Positions 1-9,118 are shown, numbered from the stretch's first letter. The stretch: DNA of 43,310 nucleotides from Solirubrobacterales bacterium (GCA_021323175.1 JAJTCK010000006.1:1-43310), one strand, 5' to 3'. Translations and numbers: made by a program. The notes: generated from the sequence alone by a model not told the origin.

Positions 1-126
1 AACGCCCTCGGGCAGGGCGGGAATGTCGACGGACGATCCTCCCCAGGCGAGGAACAGGGAGACCACCAGCGCGATCGCCGAGACGATGGCGATGATCTGA
101 CCTCGTGACATCTCTGAAGCGCTCAA
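1..126 (-). CDS. Small membrane protein, N-terminal part only (cut by left edge)
   Basis: The reading frame runs off the left edge, so only 42 codons are visible. The visible part has a short polar start, then a strongly hydrophobic segment (IIAIVSAIALVVSLFLAW, about residues 11-28) followed by a Gly/Ser-rich exposed stretch. I start it at TTG 126 because a GAGGAGGG Shine-Dalgarno lies just upstream; the in-frame ATG at 111 is the alternative but is too far from that site. The pattern of a membrane helix ending in LFLxW matches the two downstream neighbours (241-584 and 717-1253), so this is probably the third member of a tandem paralog cluster. Function unknown. Confidence 0.6.
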   Translation of the reverse strand, partial: MSASEMSRGQIIAIVSAIALVVSLFLAWGGSSVDIPALPEGV

Positions 127-240
127 GCGTCCCTCCTCGGGGTTCGGTTCGGGCCGCTGGAACCTACAGCGGCGGGACGCGCCACGTTGCGACCGCCCTG
201 TGGATGGTCCCCCCGCGCCGCGCGCGTTCGCACACCGGCG

Positions 241-584
241 CTAGGTGCGCAGGCGGTCCGCCTGCTCGCCGAAGGAGGTGTCCTCCTCCTGCATGCCCAG
301 GTAGCCGCCGATGGCGATTCCCGCCGTGGCGAGCAGTCCGAGCCAGACCCCGATCTCCCTCGAGGCCTCCTCGGGTCGAAGGACTGCCACGCGTTCGCCG
401 TCGTGTCGACGTCCCCGCCGAGACCGGCGTCGACTCCGAGCTGCTCCCCGAGCTGCTGGCTCTGCTCGATCAGGTCGTTCACCTCGTCCGGCGCGCCGTA
501 CCAGCTGAAGAACATGAAGATGAAGAGCAGCGCGCCGCTGATGCCCGCGATCATCGCCCCCCTTCCGAGATTCCCAGTGTCCAT
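241..584 (-). pseudogene. Broken paralog of the neighbouring membrane protein (internal deletion plus frameshift)
   Basis: The ATG at 584 has a good AAAGGA ribosome site and opens a protein with one membrane helix (residues 11-29) and the motif FFSWYGAPDEVNDLIEQ, parallel to FLNWYVAPAEDLIQRG in the intact paralog at 717-1253. After NAWQSF (paralog: GWEAF) the frame turns into Arg/Ser-rich nonsense. The missing C-terminus is found in another frame: REIGVWLGLLATAGIAIGG down to a TAG at 241, matching LGLWLGLFAAGTIVYGA of the paralog. About 58-60 codons, holding the two central membrane helices, are absent, and the halves are out of frame. So this looks like an internal deletion, either real decay or an assembly gap. 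The N-terminal frame alone could still make a 153-residue product ending at 123. Confidence 0.65.
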
Positions 585-716
585 GGCTTTCCTTTGGCTC
601 GCTTCGCTCCGGCGCCCGCCCGCGCGGACGCGCGCCGTCGGGGTCCTACCCGATTTCGACCACGCGCGAAACCCTAACGCCGCCGCCGGTCGCGCTCGCC
701 GGTCCGCGGTCGGGTG

Positions 717-1253
717 TCAGGTCCCGCCGGACGGGCCGAGTGAGCGGCGGGCCTGCATCGCGACGTAGGCCCCATAGACGATCGTCCCGGCGGCGAACAG
801 CCCGAGCCAGAGGCCGAGCTCGCGGTCGAGGGCGACGTAAGGGGGGTTGACCGTCCGGTAGAAGATCAGCGCGAGCGCCGCCGCGCCGAATGCGCCCACG
901 AGGACGGCGCCCGGCACATCGGGGTCGTTCGACTGCCCGGCGATCGCCACTGCGGCCCGGACGATCGCGGTCGCTGCCGCGGCCACGCAGACGATGTCGG
1001 TGATCTCAAAGGCCTCCCAGCCCGTCAGGTGGATGGAGTCGCTTACCTGCTCGCCTACATCGATCCCGAGCGCGCCGCCGATCTCGTCGAGGAGCTCGCC
1101 ACCCCGCTGAATCAGGTCCTCGGCGGGCGCCACGTACCAGTTCAGAAACAGCGAGGCCAGCAGCAGGACGCCGCCGGCGCCCGAGATCGCGGCGCCCAGC
1201 AGCGCCGAGCGGTTCGGGTCCCTATGGGTCGGCTGAGATGCGTTGGCCTCCAC
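717..1253 (-). CDS. Four-helix membrane protein of unknown function
   Basis: 178 residues from GTG 1253, which lies 2 bases after the folD stop, so the two are probably translationally coupled; no separate Shine-Dalgarno is visible. Four hydrophobic segments can be seen, at about residues 18-40, 80-104, 112-134 and 148-168. An acidic amphipathic loop (APAEDLIQRGGELLDEIGG) lies between helices 1 and 2 and is probably outside the membrane. No catalytic motif is recognisable. It is the only intact member of the local trio. The family resembles short actinobacterial integral membrane proteins annotated as hypothetical; I do not assign a function. Confidence 0.75.
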   Translation of the reverse strand: MEANASQPTHRDPNRSALLGAAISGAGGVLLLASLFLNWYVAPAEDLIQRGGELLDEIGGALGIDVGEQVSDSIHLTGWEAFEITDIVCVAAAATAIVRAAVAIAGQSNDPDVPGAVLVGAFGAAALALIFYRTVNPPYVALDRELGLWLGLFAAGTIVYGAYVAMQARRSLGPSGGT

Positions 1254-1255
1254 GG

Positions 1256-2113
1256 TCAGCCGGCCGCCGAGGCTCGTGCGGCCTTGACGGTGTTGTAGAG
1301 CAGCATCGCGATCGTCATCGGGCCGACCCCGCCCGGCACGGGGGTGATGGCGCCGGCGACCTCGGTGACCGGCTCGAAGTCCACGTCACCGACCAGGCCG
1401 CCGTCGGTGCGGTTGGTCCCAACGTCGATCACGGTCGCCGCTGGGCAGACCATGTCAGCCGTGATCAGCTTCGGCTGGCCGGCAGCTGCGACCAGGATCT
1501 CGCCCCGGCGGCAGACCTCACCCAGGTCCGCCGTGCGGCTGTGGCAGGTGGTGACGGTGGCGTTGGCGCCCAGGAGCAGGCTGTAGAGCGGCTTACCGAC
1601 CAGGTTCGAGCGGCCCACGATCACCGCCTCCTTGCCGGAAGGATCAACGCCGGCGCTGCGAAGCAGCTCCATGACGCCGGAGGGAGTGCAGGGAACCAGG
1701 CCCGAGGGGTCGCCCCTCGCGAGCAGTCCGGCGCTGGTGGGGGTCAGCCCGTCTACATCCTTGGAGGGCGAGAGCGCGTTGACGACCTCGCCGGCGTCGA
1801 GGCCGTCTGGAAGCGGCAGCTGGACGAGGATGCCGTCGATCTCGTCGTTCCCGTTCAGCTCCTCCACGAGCCCCAGCAGGTCGGCCTGGGAGATGTCACC
1901 GGGCGGCTCGTGGTGAAACGAAGAGATTCCGACCTCCTCACAGGCCTCGCGCTTGCGGCGGACGTAGATGGCCGACGCGGGGTCCTCCCCGACCAGCACC
2001 GTCGCGAGGCCCGGGGGGCGGCCCATCCCGTCGCTCACTGAGATCACGTCCGCCGCGACCCGACCACGCACCTGCGCGGCCACGGCCTTGCCGTCGATCA
2101 CTTCAGCTGCCAT
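1256..2113 (-). CDS. folD: Bifunctional methylenetetrahydrofolate dehydrogenase / methenyltetrahydrofolate cyclohydrolase FolD
   Basis: 285 residues, the normal FolD length. The enzyme interconverts 5,10-methylene- and 10-formyl-tetrahydrofolate with NADP in the cytosol, feeding purine and formyl-Met synthesis. Seen here: the catalytic YVxxK motif (Y50, K54), the substrate-loop motif PSKDVDGLTP, the nucleotide-binding VGRSNLVGKP near residue 165, and the C-terminal signature TPVPGGVGPMTIAML. The ATG at 2113 is the family start. The gene is followed within 2 bases by the membrane protein at 717-1253, an unusual partner for folD, and it lies 56 bases downstream of the helicase stop on the same strand. 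Confidence 0.97.
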   Translation of the reverse strand: MAAEVIDGKAVAAQVRGRVAADVISVSDGMGRPPGLATVLVGEDPASAIYVRRKREACEEVGISSFHHEPPGDISQADLLGLVEELNGNDEIDGILVQLPLPDGLDAGEVVNALSPSKDVDGLTPTSAGLLARGDPSGLVPCTPSGVMELLRSAGVDPSGKEAVIVGRSNLVGKPLYSLLLGANATVTTCHSRTADLGEVCRRGEILVAAAGQPKLITADMVCPAATVIDVGTNRTDGGLVGDVDFEPVTEVAGAITPVPGGVGPMTIAMLLYNTVKAARASAAG

Positions 2114-2169
2114 GCAGGTCCTTTCGCTCGCTCCTCATCGGCGCGGAGACGCTATCTCACGCGCCAGGA

Positions 2170-4461
2170 TCAGCCGGCCTTGCGAAGGGGCGCGTAGTCC
2201 GCCATCAGCTTGCGCTCCGCTCCGTCGCCCGCGAAGCGCACGACGATGACTCCGCCCGGCTCGACGGAGGTGACGACGCCTTCGCCGAAGCTGGCATGGA
2301 CGACGTCGTCGCCCGTCCCGAACGTCCCGACCGGCCCTGTGCCGCGGCGCTGCGCGGCGCCGGTTCCCCGCGTGCCGCCGCCCGAAGCCCACCCCGTCAT
2401 GGCCTGCTGGTCGGTCCCCTCCCGTTCGACCAGCTCGTTCGGCAGCTCGGACAGGAAACGCGACGGGTAGCCGCCGGCGCGGTCGCCGAACAGGCGGCGG
2501 CTCCGCGCATGGGTGAGCCACAGGCGCTTGCGGGCGCGCGTGACGCCGACGTAGGCGAGGCGGCGCTCCTCCTCCTCGTTCCCCTCCTCGAGGGAGCGGG
2601 AATGGGGAAAGACGCCTTCCTCGGCGCCGATGATGAAGACGGCGTCGTACTCGAGTCCCTTGGCGTTGTGGAGGGTCATCAGCGTGATCTTCTCCTCGCC
2701 GGCGCCGATGTCGTCCTGGTCGGTGTAGAGCGAAATGGCCTGCAGGAACTCCTCGAGCGGGGTCAGGTCGGATTCGCCCTCCAGCGCCCGGTTGGCGTCG
2801 AACTCGGCGGCGACACCCACCAGCTCCTCGAGGTTCTCGATCCTGCCCTCGGCCTCGATCGTGCGCTCCGCGCGCAGCGCGTCCAGATAGCCGCTGCGCT
2901 CCAGCAGCGCCCGCACGAGCTCCGCGACCGGAGAGTCCCCGAACTCACCACGCAGCTCCTCGATCAGCTCCACGAAGCGGGCAACCGCCTTGATCGCAGC
3001 CGCGCCCAGGCCCGGCACTGCCTCCGGCTCGCGCGCCGCCTCCCAGATCGTCCGTCCGCCGTTGGCGGCGTGGGAGCGAAGGCGCTCCTGACTGGTGTTG
3101 CCGATCCCACGCCGCGGCGAGTTGACCACGCGTGAGAAGCTCACCTCGTCGGCGGGGTTCACCAGCAGGTTCAGGTAGGCCACCGCGTCCTTGATCTCTG
3201 CGCGCTCGTAGAACTTCGTGCCGCCGACCACCTGATAGGGCAGCTCGTAGCGGACCAGGATGTCCTCGAGGACGCGGCTGTGAGCGTTGGTCCGGTAGAA
3301 GACTGCGATCTGCTCGCGCGCGATGCCTGCCTGCTCGAGCTCCTCGATCTCGCCCGCTACGAACCGAGCCTCCCCGTGCTCGTCGTCCAACTCCGCGAGG
3401 ATGATCTTCTCGCCCTCCTCCCCGTTGGTCCAGAGGTGCTTCTCGCGGTTGGTCCGGTTGTGCGAGATCAGCCCGTTGGCCGCCGAGAGGATGGTCTGGG
3501 TCGAGCGGTAATTCTGCTCAAGCTTCACGAGCGCGGCTTCGGGGAAGTGCTCCTCGAACTCGAGGATGTTGCGGTAGTCCGCTCCGCGGAAGCCGAAGAT
3601 CGCCTGGCTGTCGTCACCGACCACCGTCAGGTTCCCGCTTGGGCCGGTGAGCAGCTCCAGCAGCCGGAACTGGGCGTGGTTGGTGTCCTGGTACTCGTCC
3701 ACGAGGACCCAGCGGAAGCGGTCGCGGTAGCGGTAGCGGACGTCCTCGAACAGCTCGAGCACGTTCACGGTGCGCATCAGCAGGTCGTCGAAGTCCATCG
3801 CGTTGGCGTCGAGCATCCGGCTCTCGTACATTCGGTAGGCCTGTCCCACCAGGTCCTCGAATGGCCCGCCGCCCATCTCCTGGTAGGCCTCGGCGTCGAT
3901 CAGGGCGTTCTTCGCGTCCGAGATGCGGGCGCGGATGGCCCGCGGCGGGTAGCGCTTGGTGTCCACCTCGAGGTCTGTGAGGCAGCGCTTCAGCATCCGC
4001 AGCGAGTCAGCCTCGTCGTAGATCGTGAAGCTCTTCGTGTAGCCCAGGCGCTCGGCTTCGATCCGCAGCAGGCGCGCGCAGGCGGCGTGAAATGTCATCA
4101 CCCACATCCGCCGCTCCACTCCGCCGACGAGCTGCCCCACGCGTTCGCGCATCTCCTGCGCGGCCTTGTTGGTGAAGGTGATCGCGAGGATCTGGTTGGG
4201 ACGGGCCTGGCCCGTTGCGAGCAGCCAGGCGATCCTGTGTGTCAACACGCGGGTCTTGCCCGACCCGGCTCCGGCCAGCACCAGTAGCGGTCCTTCCCCG
4301 TGGGTGACCGCTTCGCGCTGCGGGGGGTTCAGGCCCTCAAGGAGCCGCTCGGTCACGTCCCCGCCGGGATCGACCGAGGCCCCGGCGAACGCCTCCGTCA
4401 GGTCGTGTTGCTCGCCCGCGGTCTCCTCCGGGGTCGTCGTCTCCTCCTCGGTCCGGGCCAC
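2170..4461 (-). CDS. pcrA: ATP-dependent 3'-5' DNA helicase, UvrD/PcrA type
   Basis: 763 residues, superfamily 1A helicase acting in nucleotide excision and mismatch repair and in clearing replication or transcription blocks. Motifs in order: Q motif NPPQREAV (45-52), Walker A AGAGSGKT (63-70), Walker B VDEYQDTN (254-261), GDDSQAIFGFRGAD (282-295), EQNYRST, the motif-V block TLHNAKGLEYDAVF near 595, and motif VI RRLAYVGVTRARKRL. A C-terminal Tudor-like module (about 715-763, with FGEGVVTSVEPGG and ADYAPLRK) is the part of PcrA known to contact RNA polymerase, so PcrA fits slightly better than UvrD. The first 30 residues are acidic and poorly conserved. Start is ATG 4461. Confidence 0.95.
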   Translation of the reverse strand: MARTEEETTTPEETAGEQHDLTEAFAGASVDPGGDVTERLLEGLNPPQREAVTHGEGPLLVLAGAGSGKTRVLTHRIAWLLATGQARPNQILAITFTNKAAQEMRERVGQLVGGVERRMWVMTFHAACARLLRIEAERLGYTKSFTIYDEADSLRMLKRCLTDLEVDTKRYPPRAIRARISDAKNALIDAEAYQEMGGGPFEDLVGQAYRMYESRMLDANAMDFDDLLMRTVNVLELFEDVRYRYRDRFRWVLVDEYQDTNHAQFRLLELLTGPSGNLTVVGDDSQAIFGFRGADYRNILEFEEHFPEAALVKLEQNYRSTQTILSAANGLISHNRTNREKHLWTNGEEGEKIILAELDDEHGEARFVAGEIEELEQAGIAREQIAVFYRTNAHSRVLEDILVRYELPYQVVGGTKFYERAEIKDAVAYLNLLVNPADEVSFSRVVNSPRRGIGNTSQERLRSHAANGGRTIWEAAREPEAVPGLGAAAIKAVARFVELIEELRGEFGDSPVAELVRALLERSGYLDALRAERTIEAEGRIENLEELVGVAAEFDANRALEGESDLTPLEEFLQAISLYTDQDDIGAGEEKITLMTLHNAKGLEYDAVFIIGAEEGVFPHSRSLEEGNEEEERRLAYVGVTRARKRLWLTHARSRRLFGDRAGGYPSRFLSELPNELVEREGTDQQAMTGWASGGGTRGTGAAQRRGTGPVGTFGTGDDVVHASFGEGVVTSVEPGGVIVVRFAGDGAERKLMADYAPLRKAG

Positions 4462-4541
4462 GGTCCGAGAATAGCCCGCGCCCCGGAGCGCTCAGGTGCT
4501 GCGGGGCGCGGGCATGATCGGCTTGCTGTCCGCAGGGACGC

Positions 4542-5141
4542 CTAGCTGATGCAGGCTTCGAAGAGGGCGACCAGGTCCTGCTCGGTGCCTCCCAGGATCG
4601 AGCTCTTCACCTGCTCCCCGCTGGCGGAGTTGATCTCGTCGGCGATGCACTCGGACACCTGCGGTGGAATCTCGCCCTCGGACTCGAGCTGCGAGGTGAA
4701 CGACTCCTGGAAGGACTCGAGGTCGAGGGTCGGGATGTCGGTGATCTCGTCCAGCTTCCACTGGCCGTCCTCCTTGACCAGCGCGACGGTCAGCGTCGAG
4801 CCGTCGAACACGCCGCCCGTGAACGTCACGTCGGCGGTGGCGGCGTCGCCGTCCACCTCGATCTCGCTCACCTCGACCTCGTCGGGGTCGTTGGAGGTGT
4901 CGGCGACGTCCTCCTCGCAGTCGGCGATGGCTTCCTCGCCAGTCGAGAAGTTGACCTGCTCGACGAAGCGCTGGGTCTGCAGTCGGGTGCAGTCCGCGGG
5001 GTCGGTCGTCAGTACGGAGGTCTCGATGGCCTCGGAGATCTGGTCCTCCTCCTCGCCGCCGTCGTCTCCGCCGCAGGCGGCCAGGCCGAGGGCGAGCGCG
5101 GCGACCATCACAGTCAGAGACAGAAGTCGTGTCAGGCGCAA
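4542..5141 (-). CDS. Secreted lipoprotein of unknown function
   Basis: 199 residues. A TTG at 5141 gives a clean lipoprotein signal peptide (MRLTRLLSL, hydrophobic core, lipobox LAAC with the lipidated Cys at 23) preceded by a GGGAG site; starts further upstream would bury the signal. The mature part is very acidic (EEEDQISEAIETSV). It has an NTF2-like look: an early helical half (FVEQVNFSTGEEAIADCEED), then a strand-rich EVDGDAATADVTFTGGVFDGS and VALVKEDGQWKLDEI, a pattern common in actinobacterial lumazine-binding/NTF2-like lipoproteins. Cysteines in the mature protein (DC, EC and AC near the C-terminus) could form disulfides. Probably anchored on the outer face of the membrane. Function unknown. 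Confidence 0.82.
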   Translation of the reverse strand: MRLTRLLSLTVMVAALALGLAACGGDDGGEEEDQISEAIETSVLTTDPADCTRLQTQRFVEQVNFSTGEEAIADCEEDVADTSNDPDEVEVSEIEVDGDAATADVTFTGGVFDGSTLTVALVKEDGQWKLDEITDIPTLDLESFQESFTSQLESEGEIPPQVSECIADEINSASGEQVKSSILGGTEQDLVALFEACIS

Positions 5142-5196
5142 GGTCGGCTCCCTTGTCTGGGTTTCGAACCGAGGCAGTCTAGGGATGGGCGCCGGC

Positions 5197-5934
5197 TCAG
5201 CCGCCGGCGGAGCTGGGCCCCTTCTTGGGGCGCAGCTCGGTGACCGACCCCGAGGAGTCGTCCTCGCCGCGAGCCTTGGCGAGCTCGCTCTCCAGCATCG
5301 AGATCCGCGCCGACAGCTCCTTGATCGCCTCGGCGATCGGGTCGGGCAGGTGGATCCAGTCGGTGTCGGGGCCCTCGACCGGCTTGCCTTCGACGCGCAC
5401 GGGATGCCCGGGGTTGCCGACAACGGTGGTCTCCGCGGGGACGTCTTCGATCACGACCGTGTTGGCTCCCACCTTGGCGTTCCGCCCGATCGTGAGCGGG
5501 CCGAGCAGCTTCGCTCCGGAGCCGACCGTGACGCTGTCCTCCAGCGTCGGATGACGCTTGCCGGGTGCGAATCCCGTGCCGCCCAGCGTCACGCCCTGGT
5601 ACAGCGTGACCCGGTCCCCGATCTCGGCGGTCTCGCCGATCACGACCCCCGAGCCGTGGTCGATGAAGAAGTCCGCCCCGATCTGGGCCGCGGGATGGAT
5701 CTCGACGCCGGTCACGGCTCGGCTGCCGTAGGAGATCACCCGCGGTGCAAGCGGGACCTTCGCGTCCCACAGGGCGTGCGCGACCCGGTGTGCGAGCAGC
5801 GCCTGGACCCCCGCCCAGCTGGTCAGGATCTCGATGGAGCCGACCCCGCGCGCAGCTGGATCCCGGTCGCGTGCCGATCGGATGTCCGAGGAGATCTCTC
5901 CGGCGACCCGGCGGAGCCTTCCAAGCCCAAGCAT
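5197..5934 (-). CDS. cysE: Serine O-acetyltransferase CysE
   Basis: 245 residues from ATG 5934, chosen because it follows the cysK stop by 10 bases; an ATG at 5985 is in frame but would overlap cysK by 41 bases. The enzyme acetylates L-serine from acetyl-CoA, giving the O-acetylserine used by CysK. Seen: the N-terminal helical region (RDPAARG, SYGSRAVTGVEIHP), then left-handed beta-helix hexapeptide repeats with the catalytic DHGSGVVIGETAEIGD and TLGGTG, and the VGNPGHPVR cap. The tail after residue 215 (SARISMLESELAKARGEDD) is a short helix with a basic end, longer than in many CysE proteins. Gene order cysK-cysE shows an operon for cysteine synthesis. Confidence 0.94.
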   Translation of the reverse strand: MLGLGRLRRVAGEISSDIRSARDRDPAARGVGSIEILTSWAGVQALLAHRVAHALWDAKVPLAPRVISYGSRAVTGVEIHPAAQIGADFFIDHGSGVVIGETAEIGDRVTLYQGVTLGGTGFAPGKRHPTLEDSVTVGSGAKLLGPLTIGRNAKVGANTVVIEDVPAETTVVGNPGHPVRVEGKPVEGPDTDWIHLPDPIAEAIKELSARISMLESELAKARGEDDSSGSVTELRPKKGPSSAGG

Positions 5935-5944
5935 GTAGTGAAGC

Positions 5945-6898
5945 TTAGGCGGGAGGGAAGAACGGGAGCGACATGTAGCGCTCACCGGAATCGCAGACTA
6001 CGGTGACTATCCTCTTGCCCGCCATCTCTTCGCGCCCTGCGACCTCGAGCGCCGCATAGACGGCGGCACCGGCGGAGATTCCCGCGAGGACCCCCTCGCG
6101 GTTCGCGAGCAGGCGAGCCGTGGCCAGCGCGTCCTCGTCCTCGACCGGAATCATTTCGTCGATCACGGACCGGTCCAGCACCTCAGGGACGAACCCAGGC
6201 CCGATGCCCTGGATCTTGTGCGGTCCGGGCCGTCCACCCGACAGGACCGGGGACCCGGCGGGCTCCACCCCGATCACCTGGACGTCGGGGCGACGTTCCT
6301 TCAGCACCTGGCCGACGCCCGTGATCGTGCCGCCGGTCCCGACTCCGGCCACGAAAGCGTCCACCTGTCCATCCAGGTCACTCCAGATCTCCTCGGCGGT
6401 GGTGCGCCGGTGGATCTCGGAGTTGGCGGGGTTCGAGAACTGCATCGGCATGTAGCCGTCGTGCTCGGCGACCAGCTTCCGCGCCAGGGCGACGGACTCG
6501 TCCATGCCGCCCATCGACGGGGTCTCGTGGACCTCGGCGCCGTAGGTCCGCAGCATCGCGCTGCGCTCGCGGCTCATCCCCTCGGGCAGCGTCAGGATCA
6601 GCCGGTAGCCGCGCGCGGCGCAGACGAGGGCCAGGCCGATGCCGGTGTTGCCGCTGGTCGGCTCGACGATCACCGAGCCGGGGCCGACCAACCCGTCGCG
6701 TTCCGCGGCGTCCATCAACGCGACGCCCAGGCGGTCCTTGACCGAGCCGCCCGGGTTGAAGTACTCGAGCTTCGCGACGATCTCGCCGTCGACGCTCTCG
6801 CCCAGCCGCCCAAGCCTGACCAGGGGCGTCCCGCCGACCAGCGCCGAAGCCTCCCCGCCGACCCGCACATCCATGCTCTGTCCCGGCGCCCCGGCCAC
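5945..6898 (-). CDS. cysK: Cysteine synthase (O-acetylserine sulfhydrylase), PLP-dependent
   Basis: 317 residues from GTG 6898. Makes L-cysteine from O-acetylserine and sulfide. Seen: the PLP lysine in [12 protein letters not shown], the substrate loop [12 protein letters not shown], the phosphate-binding [12 protein letters not shown], and [10 protein letters not shown] near the C-terminus. A second possible start is the ATG 8 codons in. First gene of the cysK-cysE operon, preceded by an AT-rich 50-base stretch unlike the surrounding DNA, where the promoter probably lies. Fold type II relatives such as cystathionine beta-synthase are longer, so CysK is the natural call. Confidence 0.94.
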   Translation of the reverse strand: MAGAPGQSMDVRVGGEASALVGGTPLVRLGRLGESVDGEIVAKLEYFNPGGSVKDRLGVALMDAAERDGLVGPGSVIVEPTSGNTGIGLALVCAARGYRLILTLPEGMSRERSAMLRTYGAEVHETPSMGGMDESVALARKLVAEHDGYMPMQFSNPANSEIHRRTTAEEIWSDLDGQVDAFVAGVGTGGTITGVGQVLKERRPDVQVIGVEPAGSPVLSGGRPGPHKIQGIGPGFVPEVLDRSVIDEMIPVEDEDALATARLLANREGVLAGISAGAAVYAALEVAGREEMAGKRIVTVVCDSGERYMSLPFFPPA

Positions 6899-6900
6899 AC

Positions 6901-6940
6901 TTAAAAAACTACCAATTGTTGACCGGGTATAACGGGTTTA
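6901..6940 (-). promoter_or_regulatory. AT-rich upstream region of cysK with direct repeat and -10-like sequence
   Basis: Read on the minus strand this contains AACCCGTTATACCCGGTC, in which ACCCG occurs twice, 4 bases apart, followed by CAACAATTGG and a run of T/A before the GTG. TTATAC could be a -10 element; no convincing -35 is visible. A related sequence (GACCTGTTAGAA) sits directly in front of the Rrf2 regulator at 13701-13712, so this may be an operator. Promoter or operator role is inferred only. Confidence 0.35.
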
Positions 6941-7067
6941 GCGGTTTGCATCGTCCTTTTCCCGTCGCAACGGTCCAGGTCCGAACGACCTTGGCGGCAA
7001 CCAGGCGCGGTCGCCCAAAGACTTGCGCGCCCCGATGCGAGATTGGGGTGGCGATGTAAGGGACGGC

Positions 7068-8768
7068 CTAGCTCCAGCGGTCCGACGCCTCAGCGCCCAC
7101 CTTCAGCGGTGGTTCCTCGGCCGGGGCTGTGAGCCACCCAGACGCGACGGTGGCGGCAGCGTGACTGCTGCGCCGATGGCCCGCCACGGCCTCGATGAAG
7201 CGGTGCCGGGAGAGTGCCACCAACCGGGTCGTCCGGGTGGCCCTGACGGTGGCGGTTCGGCGCACATCCCGGATCAGCGCAATCTCCCCGAAACACTGGC
7301 CCTCCCCCTGCCTGCGCTTGAACAGGCCGTTCTCGAACACCTCCACCTCCCCGTCCTCGATCACGTAGAAGCGGTCCCCGCGGTCTCCCTGCGTAGTCAC
7401 CTCCTGGCCCGCGTCGGCCTCGACCTCGACCAGCGCGTGAGTGACCCCTTCGAGCGTCTCGACCGGGAGCGGGGCGAAGATGGAGGTGCCCCGCAACAGC
7501 TCGTAGTGGCGCTCGGAGACCGGAGCGCCGATCTCGAAAACCCGCAGGGCGCGCCAGCGAACGAGGGCCACCGTCGCGACCAACCCCCCGAAAAAGAACA
7601 GTGCTGGTCGAATGCCGATCAGCTCGACCAGCGCCGGTGCCGCCAGCGAGCCGAGAGCCATCGCAATCAGGCGGTTCGTCTCCAGGAACGCGATCGCGCG
7701 CGCGAGGGTCTCCGGATCGCCGAGCCGCTGCATCAGCGTCCTCCCGGTCACCTTGACCGAGGCATATCCGTAGCCGACGAGCATGAAGGAGATGTAGGCG
7801 ACGGCGATTGAAGGCCAGAGGCCGGGCAGGGCGAAGGCGGTCCCGGTGATCAGGCAGCCGGTGGCGATCGCAGCCGTGAGGTTGCCGCGGCGGGCCAGCA
7901 CGGCGAGAACGCCTCCCGCGATCAGCGCGCCGATCGCCCACGAGGCGTGCAGGTACCCGACCGTTCCCTCCCCCCTGCCGAGAAGGTCCAGAGCGATGAT
8001 CACCACCATCACATTGGCGACCCCCTCGATGAAGTCGTTCACGCTCATGACGTTGTCGAGCAGGCGCAACTTCCGATCGCTGTGGACCGCCTTGAAGCCG
8101 AGCGCGAGCTCTCGGAGCATCCCCGAAGCCGTCTGATCGGGCTCGTATCGAGGCGGGGCGTCCTTGCGGAGGGTGAACAGCAGGAGGCTCGCCAACGACC
8201 CGGCCGCCGCGGCGGCGATGAACGCGGACCCGAGGCTGACCGCGCTCATCAACACCCCGATGGCGAGCGAGGCCGTCAAGAACCCCAGGTTGCTCGCCTC
8301 GTTGTGAGCGACGTTCGCAGCCGAGAGCTCCTGGGGAGTGCGCGCGACCTGCGGCAGCAGGGCGCCCTCTGCCGGAACGTACGGCGAGACGGCGACCGTA
8401 CTGAGGGCGCCGAGCGCGTAGATGATCTCGCTCGGCCAATGAGCGTCGACTGCGTAGGCGCAAATCCCGAGGATGATGGCGCCCAGCAGGGCGCTCCCGA
8501 CCAGGACCAGCCGCCTCGAGAAGCGGTCGCCCATCAGACCTGAAAAGGGAGAGGCGAGCCCACCCGCGAGCTGCCTGGCGGCCGCAGCGATGCCGACCGC
8601 CCAGATTTCGCCATGGTGGAAGGCGTAAACCGACAGGGCGATCGCGAAGGCCCAGCCCGCGAACGTGAACGCACCCCACGCGAGAACCAGGCGCGCCAGG
8701 TCCCGGTTGGCAAAGACGTCCGTCAGGGCCCGCATCGAAAACCGGAACCTGCGCAGGGCAACATCCAT
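7068..8768 (-). CDS. MFS-type transporter fused to a C-terminal cyclic-nucleotide-binding domain
   Basis: 566 residues. Residues about 20-405 hold some 11-12 hydrophobic segments with an MFS loop motif (GLMGDRFSRR near 80), most like the MFS_3/enterobactin-exporter type. Residues about 425-545 form a cNMP-binding beta-roll: DRFYVIEDGEVEVF, then the phosphate-binding cassette FGEIALIRDVRRTATV with the Glu and Arg that contact the cyclic phosphate. The fusion suggests transport gated or scaffolded by a cyclic nucleotide, though such domains can be non-binding. Substrate unknown. Start is ATG 8768; no good ribosome site is seen, so the message may be nearly leaderless. The free cNMP domain at 16869-17315 has the same cassette. 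Confidence 0.87.
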   Translation of the reverse strand: MDVALRRFRFSMRALTDVFANRDLARLVLAWGAFTFAGWAFAIALSVYAFHHGEIWAVGIAAAARQLAGGLASPFSGLMGDRFSRRLVLVGSALLGAIILGICAYAVDAHWPSEIIYALGALSTVAVSPYVPAEGALLPQVARTPQELSAANVAHNEASNLGFLTASLAIGVLMSAVSLGSAFIAAAAAGSLASLLLFTLRKDAPPRYEPDQTASGMLRELALGFKAVHSDRKLRLLDNVMSVNDFIEGVANVMVVIIALDLLGRGEGTVGYLHASWAIGALIAGGVLAVLARRGNLTAAIATGCLITGTAFALPGLWPSIAVAYISFMLVGYGYASVKVTGRTLMQRLGDPETLARAIAFLETNRLIAMALGSLAAPALVELIGIRPALFFFGGLVATVALVRWRALRVFEIGAPVSERHYELLRGTSIFAPLPVETLEGVTHALVEVEADAGQEVTTQGDRGDRFYVIEDGEVEVFENGLFKRRQGEGQCFGEIALIRDVRRTATVRATRTTRLVALSRHRFIEAVAGHRRSSHAAATVASGWLTAPAEEPPLKVGAEASDRWS

Positions 8769-9118
8769 TGTGGCGCCAGCCTACTGCTGCGGGTTACCCC
8801 AGCGCGAGCGACGCGGGCTGTCCCCTACTCGGGCAGCCGCCTGAACTTGCCGCCGCTCTCTGCGCTATTTCCATCATTCTTTGTTCAATGGGGAAACGTT
8901 GACGACAGACGGAGACGAAGTCGAGTCCGTCTCCGACGAGAGCTAGCTCGTACCGCTTCTCCCGTCCAACCTGAAGATCTCGACACCGTAGTTCGGGCCC
9001 CCCAGTCGTTTGAGGCCGCGGGAGATCCGTGCTTCTATGCCATCGAATCTCCCCGAATTCGGAACCGCGGACCTGTCGCGCTTGTGAATGAACTGGACGA
9101 GGGGGATAGGGTCGGGGC
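8769..9118. other. 350-base gap with lower-GC, decayed coding-like sequence
   Basis: No intact gene is supported. On the minus strand two frames look protein-like in succession: one reads FDGIEARISRGLKRLGG and NYGVEIFRLDG before a TAG near 8943; the other continues with REKRYELALVGDGLDFVSV. Joined by a frameshift near 8960 they would make one plausible small protein starting near 9128. The base composition is lower in GC than the flanks. I treat this as a possible remnant rather than a gene. Confidence 0.3.

Noticed and set aside
4549-6006. Long plus-strand reading frame over the lipoprotein, cysE and cysK region
   Set aside because: It lies opposite well-recognised genes, has no family motif, and reads as Ser/Arg-rich antisense of high-GC coding DNA.
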